From Scenedesmus sp. ARA3 (taxonomy: Eukaryota > Chlorophyta > Chlorophyceae > Sphaeropleales > Scenedesmaceae), in assembly GCA_004335835.1 (NCBI GenBank), contig RWJK01001226.1, positions 45,482-109,481 of the forward strand: a stretch of 64,000 nt of DNA, read 5' to 3'. Position 1 is the first letter of the stretch; every line of letters begins with the position of its first letter. The translations under genes were made by a program, and so were the position numbers. The notes beneath the pieces are model-generated. The model had not been told where the DNA came from, did not search any database, and was given only the letters and a program-made list of their open reading frames with translations. Below, one piece after another: positions 1 to 13,236 of this stretch.

Positions 1-424
1 ACCACAGACATCATCGTGGAGGGGGACCGGGAAGAGATCACGCGCATGTCCAAGGTGAGCGGAGATCACGTGCATCTCCAAAGTGATCTGAGATCATGCG
101 CATCTTGCGTATTTGAGTCAACTACAAACATCATTGTGGAGGGGGACCGGGAAGAGATCACGTGCATGTCCAACGTGAGCTGAGATCTCGTGCATGTCAC
201 AAGCAATCTGAGATCACATGCGTGTCCAAGGTGGGGTGAGTTCGTGCCTGGCAGGCTGCACTGCCGCCAGGCGAGGGAGAGGTGCTATGTGTAGCAGTGT
301 TCTGTATGGTATGCGTAGCGCTCAACGGCTGCTGCTGCTGCTGTTGCTGCCGCTGCTGCTGCTGCAGGAGTTGGATCTGGTTGAGAAGGGCATGGTGCGC
401 GTGAAGGGCTTCTTGGAGCAGTGA
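1..424 (+). CDS. 3' end of an unidentified gene (last two exons)
   Basis: The reading frame is open from base 1 to 54 and ends at a GTGAGC donor. The last exon is 368-424, entered through a (CTG)n-CAG acceptor in the same phase (0) and closed by TGA at 422-424. Together they encode 36 residues, starting TTDIIVEGDREEI and ending VRVKGFLEQ. The VEGDREEI stretch resembles the strand-turn-helix of small ferredoxin-like folds (ACT or acylphosphatase type), but this is only a resemblance and no family can be named. The upstream exons are outside the window. The intron (55-367) begins with partial copies of the exon end, described separately. A TGTAA pentamer lies at 455-459 within a later stretch (1455-1459), about 1 kb past the stop, which is also roughly what chance would give. 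Confidence is good for the exon pair and low for function. Confidence 0.6.
34..236 (+). repeat. echo array of the exon-end/5' splice site
   Basis: The last 54 bases of exon plus GTGAGC (1-60) recur at 121-180 with five differences: two silent and three amino-acid changing (D to N, R to C, K to N). Shorter copies of the junction, of the form GAGATCACGTGCATCTCCAA, recur near 62-88, 90-112, 183-206 and 209-236. All lie in the intron downstream of the real donor, which is the arrangement seen at the other donor-type echoes in this window. Confidence 0.7.
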
Positions 425-3400
425 CGGCTGTTGATGCATTGATCAACAAAAATATCGCAGCAGCAACTGAAGCGTTGCAGCAGTAAGCGCTGCAGTACAG
501 CAGCTCTCTAGGCCACACAGCAGCTGATGCTGCTGACACAGCTGCTGCCGGCAGCAGCTGTCATGCACAATGGAGCAGCTGCACAGCTGAGGTGACCTGG
601 TGTGGCAATGCTCTGCCAGCAGCTGTACAGTGTTGTACTGCGTGCTTGGCATGAGCAACCTGTTGGGCGACACATTGCACAGCAGCTGGTAATGCGCATC
701 GGCTGGTTTTGGCTGCCCAGAGATCTGCAGAATGTGTGCAAACTGCAGCAAGTTAGGAATGTGTGTTGCAAAAATGCATCTGCAGCAGCAGCTGCCGTGT
801 GTGTACGGGCGCCTTGTGTGCTACCGGTGCTGGTGGTAGCCGCTGGCAGCAGCACTTGGTGGTAGCCGCTGGCAGCCGCTGGCAGCAGCACTTGTGATCC
901 GGTGCTGGTGGCAGCCGCTGGCAGCCGCTGGCAGCCGCACTTGTGATCCGTTACGGGATGTATCAGGTTCTGAATGGTTGTGCTTTGAGTTGCCACACGC
1001 CTTCCACTTGGTTGTGGGGATCACGCGCTAGTCGGGCCCCTGCATAGCGTCACTGACACATGTGGCACCTATGTCGAAAATTGGCACAAATGTAGCACAT
1101 ATGGCACTTATGGAGCATAATGCACATGCATGTTCCAGCGGGTCTGTGCACTGAAACCACGGTTTGTCAACGGCTGCATTGTACGTGCTGTGGGCTGGAT
1201 ACATGATTCTGTGATGATGTAAAAGGACGAATCTTTTCCTGAATTTATTCTGCTCCTGGAGGCCAAAGAGTCGAGGTATTCCAACTATCAAAGACTACTG
1301 ATTTGGTGGTGAATCTTCAACTTTTGAGTGTCACTCAAGTCCACAGTCAGTCACTCATCAATGACTTGCAAGCTGCTACTTATAACAGGTATGTTTGCCG
1401 ACATGCTGCCAAAGTGAGTATGACTGAGTTTGTTACACGCCACTGAACACAGTGTGTAACAGTTGCAACGCTTCTGTTGGGTTCCAGCCAAACATCAGCA
1501 GCTGCCAACAAAAGAAAAGAAGGCATGTCGTCCCCAGGATGAAAACACATTTGCATTGCGTGCGCAAACTGCGCATACATGGAAGTGTCCACACATCGTT
1601 CAACGCCGCCAGCAGTGCATACTGCACGGTGTGACTCAGCACTGTGTTCTTCCTGATCGCTGCAAGTTGGTTCTTTCAAGAGCGCTGCATCCGTTTTGAC
1701 GCACAATTCAAGCCACGGCAAATGATAATTGTACAACCACATGTGTGCAGCTTGGGGTGTGCGTATGCTAGCAAACATGATGGTGTAGTCCCTTCTGTTG
1801 CCGCTCCATTGGGGCGCGGGGCCGATGGCGTTGATGCTATGGCTTGATGGGTAACATGATGAAAAAGCTTGCGACTATGGCCCGTGGCTGGGGATAAAAA
1901 GCAACTGGAATCGACGGACTTGCGCGGGTGGTTTCGATCGCCCAAACAACGAAGGAAAGACTGGGTACAATTACTACTACCCCCCATGAGCGGATTAGCG
2001 GCTCGCTGGGCTAGTGCCTGGGGGCGGGTTCAGTCCCGAAAGTGTATTGTATTGTATATTGATGATGAACCACATGTGTGCAGCTGCGTGCAGGCTGGTC
2101 CTGAGCAGGATCAGGCAAGAGCATTCTGCACACAACAGCTCTGAATCGCATGCGCAAAAACCCCTTGCACACAACCCCACGCACAAGCTGTCATGTCATA
2201 TGTTGTAATGCACTGCTTGCACGGCCAGCCAGCCCTGAACCCTCACCCATGACGCCCTGAAACCCTGACTCAGGACCTCTCAATAAAACATTCAACAACA
2301 TCCCTGGTATTGTACAGTATGCTCTTGGCCAGCTGTACACTCTATGATGTGCAGAAACAGCCAGCAGCAGCAGCAGCTGCTGCTGCTGCGCAGTGCCAGA
2401 CAATCAGATGTACAATGCATGTTCAGCAGGCAACAGGGGCAGCATCCTTGGCCACTCAAAACGCCTAGAGGCAGGCATGTGCACCGCAAACCCCTGTGTC
2501 CCTAACTCTTTGATAAGTTGACAGGCAGCAGCAGAACATGGACAGCTGCAGCAGCAGCAGCACCAGCTGTTGCTTGCCATCAGCACCCGTCACCACTGCC
2601 GCCCACACATGCAGCTGGATCCAAATTGTAGGTCCAGCGTGTCTGAATGGCGGCGCAGCAGCAGCAGCAGGTCGGCTACTTTTGCACATCACAAAAAAAA
2701 CGCAAAACCACAACCAACAAGATCACCGAGCAAGCGGCCTCCGCGCATGTAACACAGCTACTTTGCTCGCATGCTTACATGCAAATGTCTTCTCTATGTC
2801 AACAACCCCCAAAATTAACCCCTGCCCCCATGCCCTGCCGTAACAATCACCGCCATGTGGGTAGATCCTGCACCCATCAACAGGGACTGTCTCAACAGCT
2901 GCCTGGATGTTACTGGCTGCTCCCACCAGCCTAGCTGGAACCAGCAGACAGCAGTCAACCAAGCTGCAGAGCTTGCACATGCTTGCAACTGTAACTGAAC
3001 TACAGCTGAACACAACATTTGCCACTTCGCTCGAACGCTGACAGGCAGAATGCAACCTCTCTGTCAACAACACCCCTGACACCTGCCACCACTGCATGGA
3101 CCGCAACACACCCAGAAACCCGCTGCGATTGTTATGCCATGTGTTATAACACATGTACAAGCCACTGCGGCCCCAACGGTACGCCGTGTGTTATAACACA
3201 TAGAAAAGCACTGCAAGAGATCGCAGCACGATGCAGCAGTAATCCATCGCGCCCAAACGTTATGCCATGTGTTATGCCTCCTTCAACAGCGCCCCATCGC
3301 CCCTCGTCAAAGCATGACACGTGCCAACCGGATGTTGATCCCAGCGCAACTAAGCAAACATGCAGCATCAACAAAAGCAGCAGGTACGGCAGGCTCACAC

Positions 3401-4643
3401 GCTACACAACTGCTCGACTTCAGCATGTGTAGGGTGGGGTGGGGCACTTGCAGTGTATGCACATGTTGCAACAAGCACACTGCAACTTACAGAAGGCTGC
3501 AAAGCCCTTTGTAACTTGCAGATATGTGTAATGATATATCCAACAGTGTGTCCTGGTCGCCTGCCGCTCCGAAGCATCCGAAGCGCAAGCCGGTAAGACA
3601 GATATGCATGTGATCATTGGGTGCAGCCTGAAGGGGCACATGCACAGCAGAACCCCAATCCACTCGCCCCACAACACCCGCAACGCAATGCAGCACGCTT
3701 ACAACACGCCCCACAACACGTGCAACACAATGGGGCACTTTGTACACCCATCCCGTCCCTCCGTCATGTGCCATGTTATCAACACTGTCATGTTGCCGTT
3801 TGAGCAACAGCAACGTGGCCCTCGGCCCCGTAATATGCCATGTAACATAACAACATAACAACCACAGCACGCCCAGCTGTCGGCCACCGTCCCCTGCCCG
3901 CCCAAAGCACTCGGGGTGAAAGCAATCAGCCACCGCCAACGCAAAGCGAGAGTCACACTCTCAGCCCCGCATTCTCTTTTGTTTGCGGATGCATCTAGCC
4001 ACAGACATGTTGCTTGTGGCAGCAGCAGCCACTACCCCTAAATACCCCAAACTGTGCCAGTAGGACATGACAATGCCCAGGCACTAACAAAAGCATGCGT
4101 TGTTTGTGTTTGCTGCCAGCTGTTGTTCAGACTAGGGGTGCTGACAAAGCTTGCCTGCCTGCCTGCTTACTGCATCAGGCATCTCAAACAACTCCAGGCA
4201 GGCAGAACACAGCTGCTGCAAACAGCAACGTTCCAATGCAACAACAGGTACAGCTGTGCGCAGCAAGCGCTTGCGCAGTGGGAAGCATAGCACCAGCGCT
4301 TGTGTTTGCTGCACAGAGCGCTGCCGCAACACGGATCAACTGCAAGCTGCAAGTTCTGCTGTCGCAGCATTGCATTAGCTATCTACGCCCTGTGAGCCAC
4401 CCAGCTGCCACTTTGCAGTGCGGCCACATCCACAATTTCTGTGTTTGCGAGCGTCTACCGCTGCTGGCTATGCATGTTGACCCTTAGCAGCTGCCAGCAG
4501 TCAATGCAGCTCTCTTTTACCATGCTGCCCGCATCAAGCCTTCTTCAAGCTCCACCGCTGCTGCTGCTGCTGCTGCTGCTGCTGCGGCTGCTGTTTGTAC
4601 TGAGTCACCCGCTGCTCGTTCAGCTGCAGCTGCTGCAGCTCTG
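425..4643. other. long stretch without a recognisable gene
   Basis: This holds the presumed 3' UTRs of the left-edge gene (plus) and of the Gln/Ala-rich gene (minus), plus CAG-rich low-complexity sequence. Tandem CTGGCAGCCGCTGGCAGC-like repeats lie at 838-945. Three imperfect copies of a GCCATGTGTTATAACACAT-like palindromic word occur at 3133-3275. Open frames of 60-160 codons exist on both strands, but none shows a recognisable domain or convincing splice structure. A TGTAA on the minus strand at 3699-3703 could serve the minus gene. No tRNA or rRNA is seen. Confidence 0.5.
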
Positions 4644-6045
4644 TTACCATGCTGCTGGCATCAGGCCTTCTTCAAGCTCCATTGCTGCTGCTGTGGCTGC
4701 TGCTGCTTCAGGGAAGCCAGCAGGACTCCCAGCAGCAGCAGCAGCAGCGCTTGGATCACAGCATGTCGTCCAGCTCCCAAATGCATCACGCTCGACCTCC
4801 AAGCTGCAAGCTGCCTGCTGCTGCTGCTGCTGCTGCTGTTGCTGCTGCTTGTACTGCGCCACGCGCTGCTCGTACAGCTGCAGCTGCTGCAGCCGCTGCT
4901 GCTTGCTGTCAAAGTCAGCCTGCACAGACTGGTATGTTTCATCTGCTGCCACTAACTCATCAACCAGGCCCACCAGCATGTCATCCTGCAAGCCCTCAAA
5001 GCTGGCGAGATCTGGATCTGGCAGATCTGACAGGTCTGACAGATCTGTTAGATCTCCAAGGTTGGGGAGATCTGGCAGATCAAAGATGTCAGCAAGGCTG
5101 TCGCCGCCTGCTGCAGCGGCTGTGCTGGGAGCTGCAGCTGGTGCTGCTGTTGCGGCCAGGGAGTCAAAGTCAAAACCCTGCAGCGCGGTATCTGCTAAAC
5201 CCTCAAACGCTGCAGCCTCAGCCACACCACTTTGCTGCTGCTGCTGCTGCTGGGTGCTGCTGCCGTTCATCAGTGGGGCGGCAGCACCACTGCTGCCACA
5301 CGGCTGCTGCTGCTGCTGCTGCTTGACTGCCTCTGCTTCTGCCAGTATGAACATTTTTTGCAGCTCATCATCAACAGCTCCATCAGAGCATGCCGGCTGG
5401 CAGGCCTGCGCATACCCTGGCATCCCCTGCTGCTGCTGCTGCTGCTGCTGCATGAGGCCACTCACTGCAGTGAAGGCGCCAGCAGGGCCTGTTGCAGCGC
5501 TGCTGCTTGCTACATGCATGCCAGGCGAGCCTGATCTTGCTGCTGCTGCTGCTGCTGCTGTGCCAGGCTGCTGTGGTGCGGAAGTCATGGCAGCTAGTGC
5601 CACCTTGCTTGCCACTAGCTGCTGCTTCAGCTGCACTACTCGCTTGAGTTTGTCCAGCTGTGCAGGGCTGAGGTTCATGTTTTGGGCCTTGTGTAGCAAC
5701 AGGCTTAAAACCTGCTCAGGGTTGTGCTTGGCAGCAGCAAGCACTGTGACGGCAGCCTGGCTCAGCGGTCGCTGCTGCTGCTGCTGCTGCTGTAAGAGCT
5801 GCAGCTGTGAGAGTTGCTGCTGCTGCTGCTGCAAATGCTGCGGCAAGTGCTGCTGCTGTGCGAGATGCTGCTGCTGCTGTTGCAGGAGCCCTTCTTGCTG
5901 CTGCAGCTGTGAGGATTGCTGCTGCTGTGCGAGCTGCTGCTGCTGCTGCTGCAGGAGCCCTTCTTGCTGCTGCAGTTGTGCGAGGTGTTGTTGCAGGAGA
6001 CCTTCTTGCTGCTGCAGCTGTGAGGATTGCTGCTGCTGTGCGAGG

Positions 6046-6078
<33 letters not shown>

Positions 6079-7208
6079 AGGAGCCCTTCTTGCTGCTGCA
6101 GCCGCTGCTGCAGCCGTTGCTGCAGGCGCAGCTGCAGCCGCTGCTGCAGGGCAGGCGGCAGCCCAGGTGGCAGTTGGAAGGTCAGCTGCTGCTGCTGCTG
6201 GAACGGCCCAAACGGCCCCTGATGCGTTACTGCTACCGTCATCTGGTGCTGCTGCTGCTGCTTCTGCTGGAATTGGTGCCCCTGGCTTAATCCGGCAGGA
6301 GCTCCTGACAGATGCAGCATATCAAATGACTCCTGCAAACCTGTTGGTGTGATGGTCCTCAGCAGCTGCCTCTGCCCAGTTGCTGCTGCTGCTGCTGCTG
6401 GCATAACACATGCTGCTGCTGATGGTGGAGACAGCATGCCGACAGAAGCTGGGCTACTGTTGTCTACCTCTAAACTGCGCCTGCCTGAGGGTCTCACTGC
6501 AGGTGTTTGGGCCGGCAGCAGCTGCTGCTGACTGTAGCCGCCGCTGCTTGGGCCAGGCAGGGTGCCACCTAAGCTGCTGCTGCTCACACTAGTGTAACTC
6601 AGCAGCCCTGCTGCTGGGCTAGGGTTGAACGCTGCTGCCGGCTGCATTCTGGGTACGCATCCAACCCACTGCTGCTGCTGCTGCAGTGGCATCTGCTGCT
6701 GCTGCTGCTGCTGCCAGGGCACACCGGCGCTGACATTAAGGTGAGCAGGCAAGGGATCAGAAGTTGAAACTGCAGCAGGTCCCCCCTGCAGTGCAGCCCA
6801 GTTCACAGCTCGCCCTGCAGGAGGCAACCCGGGAAGCTGCCCGCTTGAACCCTGGCTGTTGCCTGAACCCTGGCGCCAGATCCCAGGCAGCTGACCGCTT
6901 GAACCCTGGCTGTTGCTTGAACCCTGGCGCCAGATTCCGGGCCTACCAGCTGCACTTGCAGCACCAGAGATGTTGGCCGCTGCCATGTGTGGTGGCAGCG
7001 CAGCAGGTAAGCTTGCAACCTGCTGCTGCTGCTGCTGATGGATGTGCGCGGCATGTTGCATGATCTGCTGCTGCTTCTGCTGCAGATGCCTGCAGAGCTG
7101 CTCTGTGCGCGTGCAAATGCACTGCGTACATTCGCACTCAGGCGGGTGCTGCTGCTGCTGCATGCCAAACATCAGCTGCGCACCACCTGCCATCCCTGAC
7201 ATGCCTGG

Positions 7209-7250
<42 letters not shown>

Positions 7251-8291
7251 GGACGCTGATGCAGAACTTGTTGCTGCTGCTGCTGCTGCTCCATTCATGG
7301 AGCCCTTGTACCCCAAGTGTGGCGCAGATGCCCTCCGCTTGACCATGCGGCGGTGAATGTCAGCACCACCACTTGCTGCTGCTGCTGCTGCTGCCGTCTC
7401 ACTGGCAGCGGCGCTCATGTCGCCAGCAGCAGCGTCTGCTGCCCCACGCTGCTGTGCTGCTGCTGCAGCAGCCGGGCCTGCTGCTGCTGCTGCTGCTGCT
7501 GCAGAGCTGCAGGTGTCGTGCCCTGAATCCAAACTTCGTCTGCGGCCTGTGATCTGCTTGCCAGCTGCTGAAGTTCCCACTGCTGCTGCTGAAGTTTCCA
7601 GTGGGAACTCCATGACGTCCTCGGCAAAAGTGACACCTCCCCGCATAAGCTCCCTGTCAGTGATGGCAGAAACCTGGCGCTTGACTGCACCCCGCGTGCG
7701 GGGCCGGCTGCCGCTGCTGTTGCTGCTGGTGGTGCCTGCAAGCTCTGCACTCAAACTCGGCCTGGCAGCAGCAGCAGCAGCAGCAGCAGCGGCAGATGCG
7801 GCTGGCATTGGAAAGGCGGCGCTGTGCTGCTGGCTCCCTGCTGCTGCTGCAGTGCTGCCTGCTGCTGCTGCAGCAGCCATCACGTGCAGCTCTGTAGAAG
7901 TAGGACCATGGGGCGAGGTGCCGTTGAGCTGCTGCTGCTGCTTCTGCTGCTGTGATCCGGCTTCGCAGATGGCTGCCATGAGCTGCTGCCGCGGCCAGGT
8001 GGTACTGCGCTTCACCTTGCGCCTGCTGCTGGCTGCAGCGTCAGGCACAGCTGCTGCGTCAGCTGTTCCTGCAAGCGTCATGCTCCCGTTTGGCTGCTGC
8101 AGGGTGTGATGCGGATGCAGCAGCGACGGCAGCTGCAGCTGTGCTGGTGCTAGTGTGGGTCCCCTTGAGCTGATGTAGCCAGCTGCCAGCTGCTGCTGGC
8201 TGGCTGGGCTGAGCCCTGGGGACGTGCTTTCCGGAGATATCGCTGATAGAAACATGGTCAACGGCTCAGAAGCATCTTGTGGTCCGCACAT
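4644..8291 (-). CDS. Gln/Ala-rich putative transcription regulator, 1,215 aa
   Basis: An uninterrupted frame runs from ATG at 8291 to TAA at 4644; a GTG four codons upstream is unlikely to be the start. Poly-Gln and poly-Ala tracts fill much of the protein. Between them are Arg-directed Ser/Thr sites (KRSTT, KRQVS, RRRSLDS, KRRASAP, GRRSLEV), which in other proteins are targets of basophilic kinases and 14-3-3. A small Cys cluster, CECTQCICTRTEQLC, lies near residue 385. There is an acidic-hydrophobic run of DLP/DLS/DLT repeats near residues 1060-1100, and a short Gln-rich predicted coiled coil follows. Two in-frame tandem duplications are visible: PGIWRQGS..NSQGSSGQL twice, and QLQQQEGLLQQ several times. 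The acidic DL repeats look like an activation domain. No DNA-binding domain is seen. Function is not assigned; the regulatory role is inference. The plus-strand poly-Cys frame over the same DNA is a shadow. Confidence 0.75.
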
Positions 8292-9703
8292 GAGTGCAGT
8301 CACTCAGCCTTGTGCGACCTGAAAGCATCACCTCCCGCTGTATGGCTGCTGGCCGGCGTAGCGGCGCCGGAAAACCACGCAGAATTGAGATGCGGATGAC
8401 CGTGGCCGCTTTATGGCGCTGCATGCGGAGAGATGAAGCGAGCAGAACAAGGGTTGGAGACTGTCCGCACCAACCAAGCAAAATGAAGGCCCGAATCAAT
8501 AGGTTCGTCGGACACGAAGAAATTTAACGCTGGTGATGCTTTTATCGGCTGCGTTGCGTGCTGAGACCATAGGCAGCAGAGGAAAAAGGTCCAGGTCGCC
8601 CAGCCCCTGCTGATCATCTTACCTGGCAAGACCAGCAAGTACAACCTTTTAGGTTTGCGCTTTGATACTTCTAGTGTACGCACGACTGTGGATGGAGGAT
8701 ACGGGACGAACGCAGATGGCTTGGTCGGTGCACCACACTCCTGCATCAGCTGTTACACGTTTGTTAATTGCGGAGTCAGCACAAAAGCTTGGGTTTTGGC
8801 GCAACCAAACGAGGGGACGCGCTGCCAAGGAGACACAACAAGTGCATAACCAGCTGGGCGTAGGTCATTATGCAACGCACGAAGCGCGTAACTTACTTGT
8901 GAATTAGTCCGTTTGCTTTGCAGACCAAGGCCGGAGTTGCAGCGTTGTCCTGCAAGTACTCGCAGGTGACACCTTGGTTTGAGGCCCTGGCAGACTTTGC
9001 AGCAAGCACGCTCACGGCCACCACAACTCCAATACGCCTTCAGCATGCTACAGGCGGTCGTCAGCAGGCTCGACACACCAAGGCAAGTCCAGCACGTTCG
9101 GGCTGCTCTACTTGATTTCAGCAGGCCTGTCGGAAACGACCAAGCGCAACGGAGGAATCCAACACAATAAGTCACCCAAAACATCAGCATCGATTACATG
9201 GGAAGCCGGCATCTCTGGCCAAGGCACCACCACCAGCAGGGAGACCACATTTTCCCACTGAACTTCGTACTCAGCTTCCCAGCAGGCCTTAGAGGCAGTG
9301 CACTGCTGGTATTCAGAGTTGCAGGAAATGCTGCACCCTGCAAACTGCGCAGGAGTGGTATGTGGAATAGATGATCAATGCAAAACCTGACGTCACAGCC
9401 ATATACGAAGGTTGGCACAACCATCACATACTCTCAAGCAGGCGTTGCCGTAGCCGCTGCTGCCACAGCCAGTGTGCGAAGCTTGTGGCCAAATGATTTG
9501 ATGCGTAATGATCTTAAAGGAGGCATGCATGAATATGGAGCCCCAATGCCTGAAAAACACCTGCCTCAAATGACGCCACAATCGATGCCGCCGCTCTGCA
9601 CACCATATGTGCAATGCAACATGGTACCCTGCCGTTCCAGGTTGCCTTCCGCAAAAAAAGAAGCTTCTTTTGGCATGCCACAGCAACCTTGGGACTGCTT
9701 TCA
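8292..9703. other. intergenic region, no confident gene
   Basis: It lies between the 5' end of the minus-strand Gln/Ala-rich gene and the 3' end of the minus-strand CPBP gene, so it should hold the promoter and 5' UTR of the former. Short frames exist on both strands at 8750-9430; for example, a minus frame near 9380-9120 contains several Cys and a hydrophobic stretch. I could not chain them into a gene with consistent phases. A minus-strand exon of an unrecognised gene, or upstream exons of the Gln/Ala-rich gene, cannot be excluded. Confidence 0.4.
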
Positions 9704-9708
9704 TTACA
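9704..9708 (-). terminator. TGTAA poly(A) signal, CPBP gene
   Basis: TGTAA on the minus strand lies about 100 bases after the CPBP stop codon. TGTAA is the usual green-algal polyadenylation signal. A pentamer occurs by chance about once per kilobase, so this is suggestive only. Confidence 0.4.
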
Positions 9709-9807
9709 TGCTTCAACCGCCTCCCCTTTGCTTGGTGCAGACCACTCCCTTGCACGGCAAAGGTGCTCTCTTTGCCCAAAGAAAGGTGCCAAACCATCTC
9801 GCATCAG

Positions 9808-11499
9808 TCAAACAAAAGTTTCCTTGTGCAGCAGCGCAATCTGCAGCACTTGGCTCGTATTCCACAGCCCGTGCAGCAGCAGCGGCGCAAGCAGGTTGCC
9901 GCCGCTGCGCAAGTACAAACAGTCGCAGACGCTGCTCAGCACCAGCAGCGGCAGCAGGTTGTGGGGGCTCAGGTGCAGCACTGCAAAATTGAGGGAGCTG
10001 AAGGCGATGCAAGCTGGCAGCGGCAGCACCTTGGTCAGCGCTGTCAGGAAGAAGCCTCGCCAGAACACCTGCAGCACAGCAGCACAGCAGGATAATACGG
10101 AGATGTGTCAGCTGCAGAGCCAACGTCTTGCTGCTGCTGCGGTTGCTGCTGCTACTGCTGCTGCTGTCAGGAAGAAGCCTCGCCAGAACACCTGCAGCAC
10201 AGCAGCACAGCAGGGTAATACGGAGATGTGTCAGCTGCAGAGCCAACGCGCTTGCTGCTGCTGCGGTTGCTGCTGCTACTGCTGCTACTGTCAGGAAGAA
10301 CCCTCGCCAGAAGACCTGCAGCGCAGCAGCGCAGCAGGAGAATGCGGAGATGTGTCAGCTGCAAACTCAACATACTTGTTGCTGCTGCGGTTGCTGCTGC
10401 TGCTGTCAGGAAGAACCCTCGCCAGCCTGCACGCCAGCAGCGCAGCAGCGCGGCAGGAGGACACGGATGTGCGTCAGCTGCAGAGCCAACGCACTTGCTG
10501 CTGCTGCTGCTGCTTGCTGCTGCTGTTCCTGCTGCGAAAACAGCAGCGCACTGAATACCGGCATGAAAATGAGGCGTGGCCAGACCGCAGGCAGCACCAC
10601 CACACAGTATGTCGCGCACCTCCTCCCACAGAGGCCCCAGCACGCCGCTGGCTGCGCAGTGCAGCCCACACTGCGCCAGTCGACAGCTTGGGGTGGCAAG
10701 CAACCAACCCATCGGCATGACGACAAGTAACACACAGGGCGACCAGGAAGCAGAGAGACAGCAGTGCAGCGCAGAGCCACCTGATACCCCCAAACTCCGG
10801 CATCAGGCACCCCACAATCGACACCAAGAACTGGTGCATTATTAGAACGTGCAGTCTCGCACCTCCTCCCACAGTGGCCCCAGCACACCGCTGGCCGCGC
10901 AGTGCAGCCCCACACTGCGCCAGTCGCCAGCTAGTGTGGAACATGTGCCCAAGCCAACAGCATAATTGACAAGTGATACATAGGGCGACCAGGAGGCAGA
11001 CAGACAGCAGTGCAGCGCAGCGCCCCCCTGCACCCCAGCACCCAGGCTTCAGGCACCCCAAAATCAAATTGGTTTGTAACATCAAGCGCTGCAAGCAGCC
11101 TGATGCTCACCCCCTCCCACAGAGGCCCCAGCACGCCACTGGCTGCACAGTGCCGCTCCACACTGCGCTAGTCGCCAGCTGGTGTGGAACATGTATCCAA
11201 GCCAACGGCATGATGACAAGACATTAACCGAAGGTGACCATGAAGCAGACAGCAATGCAGCGCCGCGCCACCCTGTACCCCAAACCCCGGCATCGGGCAC
11301 CCACCACCCCCAACACAATGGAACTGGTCCGCACCAAAAACCCAAACTGCAAGCAGTCTGTCTCGCACCTCCTCCCACAGAGGCCCCAGCACGCCGCTGG
11401 CTGCGCAGTGCAGCCCCACACTGCGCCAGTCGCCAGCATCAGCTGCCTGCTGCAGCGTGGCTACTAGGGGGTTGACAGGTGCTGGGCCTAGCACAGCCT

Positions 11500-11536
<37 letters not shown>

Positions 11537-13202
11537 GAGCAGAACTTGTCAGTATACTTACTGTCAGCAAAGCCTAACACAGCCTCATACAGCCTGACTG
11601 CTGAGGGTTGGCCATGCGCTTCAGCCAAGCAGAGCGGCACTCACCTTCATCAGCTCAGATCTGCCACATACGTCATGGCACAACCCATCTCATCAGGCGT
11701 GTCAAGTCCAGTGCAATACGAACCCGTGTCAGAAGTGATAGTGGCACCGTATAACACAACCCCCAAAGCACAGAGATCTGCACTCACCTGCACGGCTGGC
11801 TGCCAGGCTCCCCACAGCAGCGGGTCCACCTCAACCTCAACCTGGTACCAGCATACGATGCAGTCTAGGCCAGACCAACTGCTTAGGAGGCTGGTGCGCC
11901 TCTACTAATGCACAGGTGTGTGTCATCACATAACAGCAAAATGGGGTCAGTGCTCACCTGCACACCTGGCTGCCAGGCTCCTCACAGTAGGATGCATCAA
12001 CAGCCTGCTTGCATGCTGCTGACCGTGATCTCACCATCAACATCACAGTGGATGGGGACAGTGCTCACCTGCACTGCTGGCTGCCAGGCTCCTCACAGTA
12101 GCGGGTCATCAATCTGGTGCCAGCATACGACACATTGTAGGCCAGCCCCAACTGCTTTGAGGCTGGTGCGCCCTTGCTAATGCACCGGGGCGTGTCAACA
12201 CATTACAGTGGATTGGGGTAAGTGCTCACCTGCACTGCTGGCTGCCAGGCCCCCCACAGCAGCGGGTCCACCAGGGGAAACAGCACTGCACAGGTGGCCT
12301 GCTTGCTTGTACATGCAAACTCTCTGTCAAATCTGCACTCACCTGCACTGCTGGCTGCCAGGCCCCCCACAGCAGCGGGTCCACCAGGGGAAACAGCACT
12401 GCACAAGTGGCCAGCGTCTGCAGCACCCAGTAGCTGTCCCACCTGCAGCAGCAGCAGCAGCAGAAGCAGCAGCACGATGCAGCACAGCGGGTTGAGTTCC
12501 ACATAACATCTGCAATCGTTAACTTCATGAACACAGCAGTGCCTGTTATGTTGAGCTCCTTATGCTGATTCTCTTGCTACCTGCCAGGAGCGTTGCCACA
12601 AGAAGCGGTTAGCACGGAATGAACACACTTGCAACTGATTGCAATTTCTCTGTCAATGCACCACCTGCCGCTCAGGGTTCATGCACTGCTTGCTTGACAA
12701 ACAACTGCTGCTCAACGCAGCTGCACTGCACCTGCAACGCCTTGCACCCACCGCGCTGACACTACCCGCGGCCCAAGCGCCAGCCACACAGCAGCAGGCA
12801 TCAGCACAGCTAGGACCGCCTCTTGGCTGACATGCAGCAGCGCAGGCGCTGCTGCTGCTGACTCGGCAACATCCAGTCCTGCTGCTGCTGCTGCTGCTGC
12901 TGCTGTGTCAGCTGCAGTTGGAGACAGCAAGCTGCTGCTGCTGCTGCTGCTGCTGCTCCTGCTGCTGCTGCTGAGCACGGCTGCCAGGCGGGCGTTGACC
13001 AGCATAGCTGCAGCTGCTGTTGGGAGGGTGAAGCACAGCACCTGTAAAAGCAGCACACAGGTCACTAGAAAACACAGACAGGACTGCGTGCTGATGAGAG
13101 AAACAAAGCTGTAAGAGCAAAGTCATGCTGATAGGGCAGGTCGCAGAGCAACTCTGATGCTGTGACCGCAGCCGCTGCCATTGCTGCTGCTACGGCTGCT
13201 TA

Positions 13203-13236
<34 letters not shown>

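Noticed and set aside
4441..6222. 593-codon plus-strand frame rich in Cys, Leu and Ser
   Set aside because: It is the antisense shadow of CAG/GCA repeats in the minus-strand Gln/Ala-rich gene. It starts with GTG and has no domain, while the minus frame is twice as long with coherent non-repeat islands.
9808..12442. Echo copies as alternative haplotypes wrongly placed in tandem by the assembler
   Set aside because: The copies differ in extent, carry distinct flanking sequence, and range from nearly identical to heavily decayed. Two haplotypes could not give four to six graded copies. Re-sequencing is still the decisive check.
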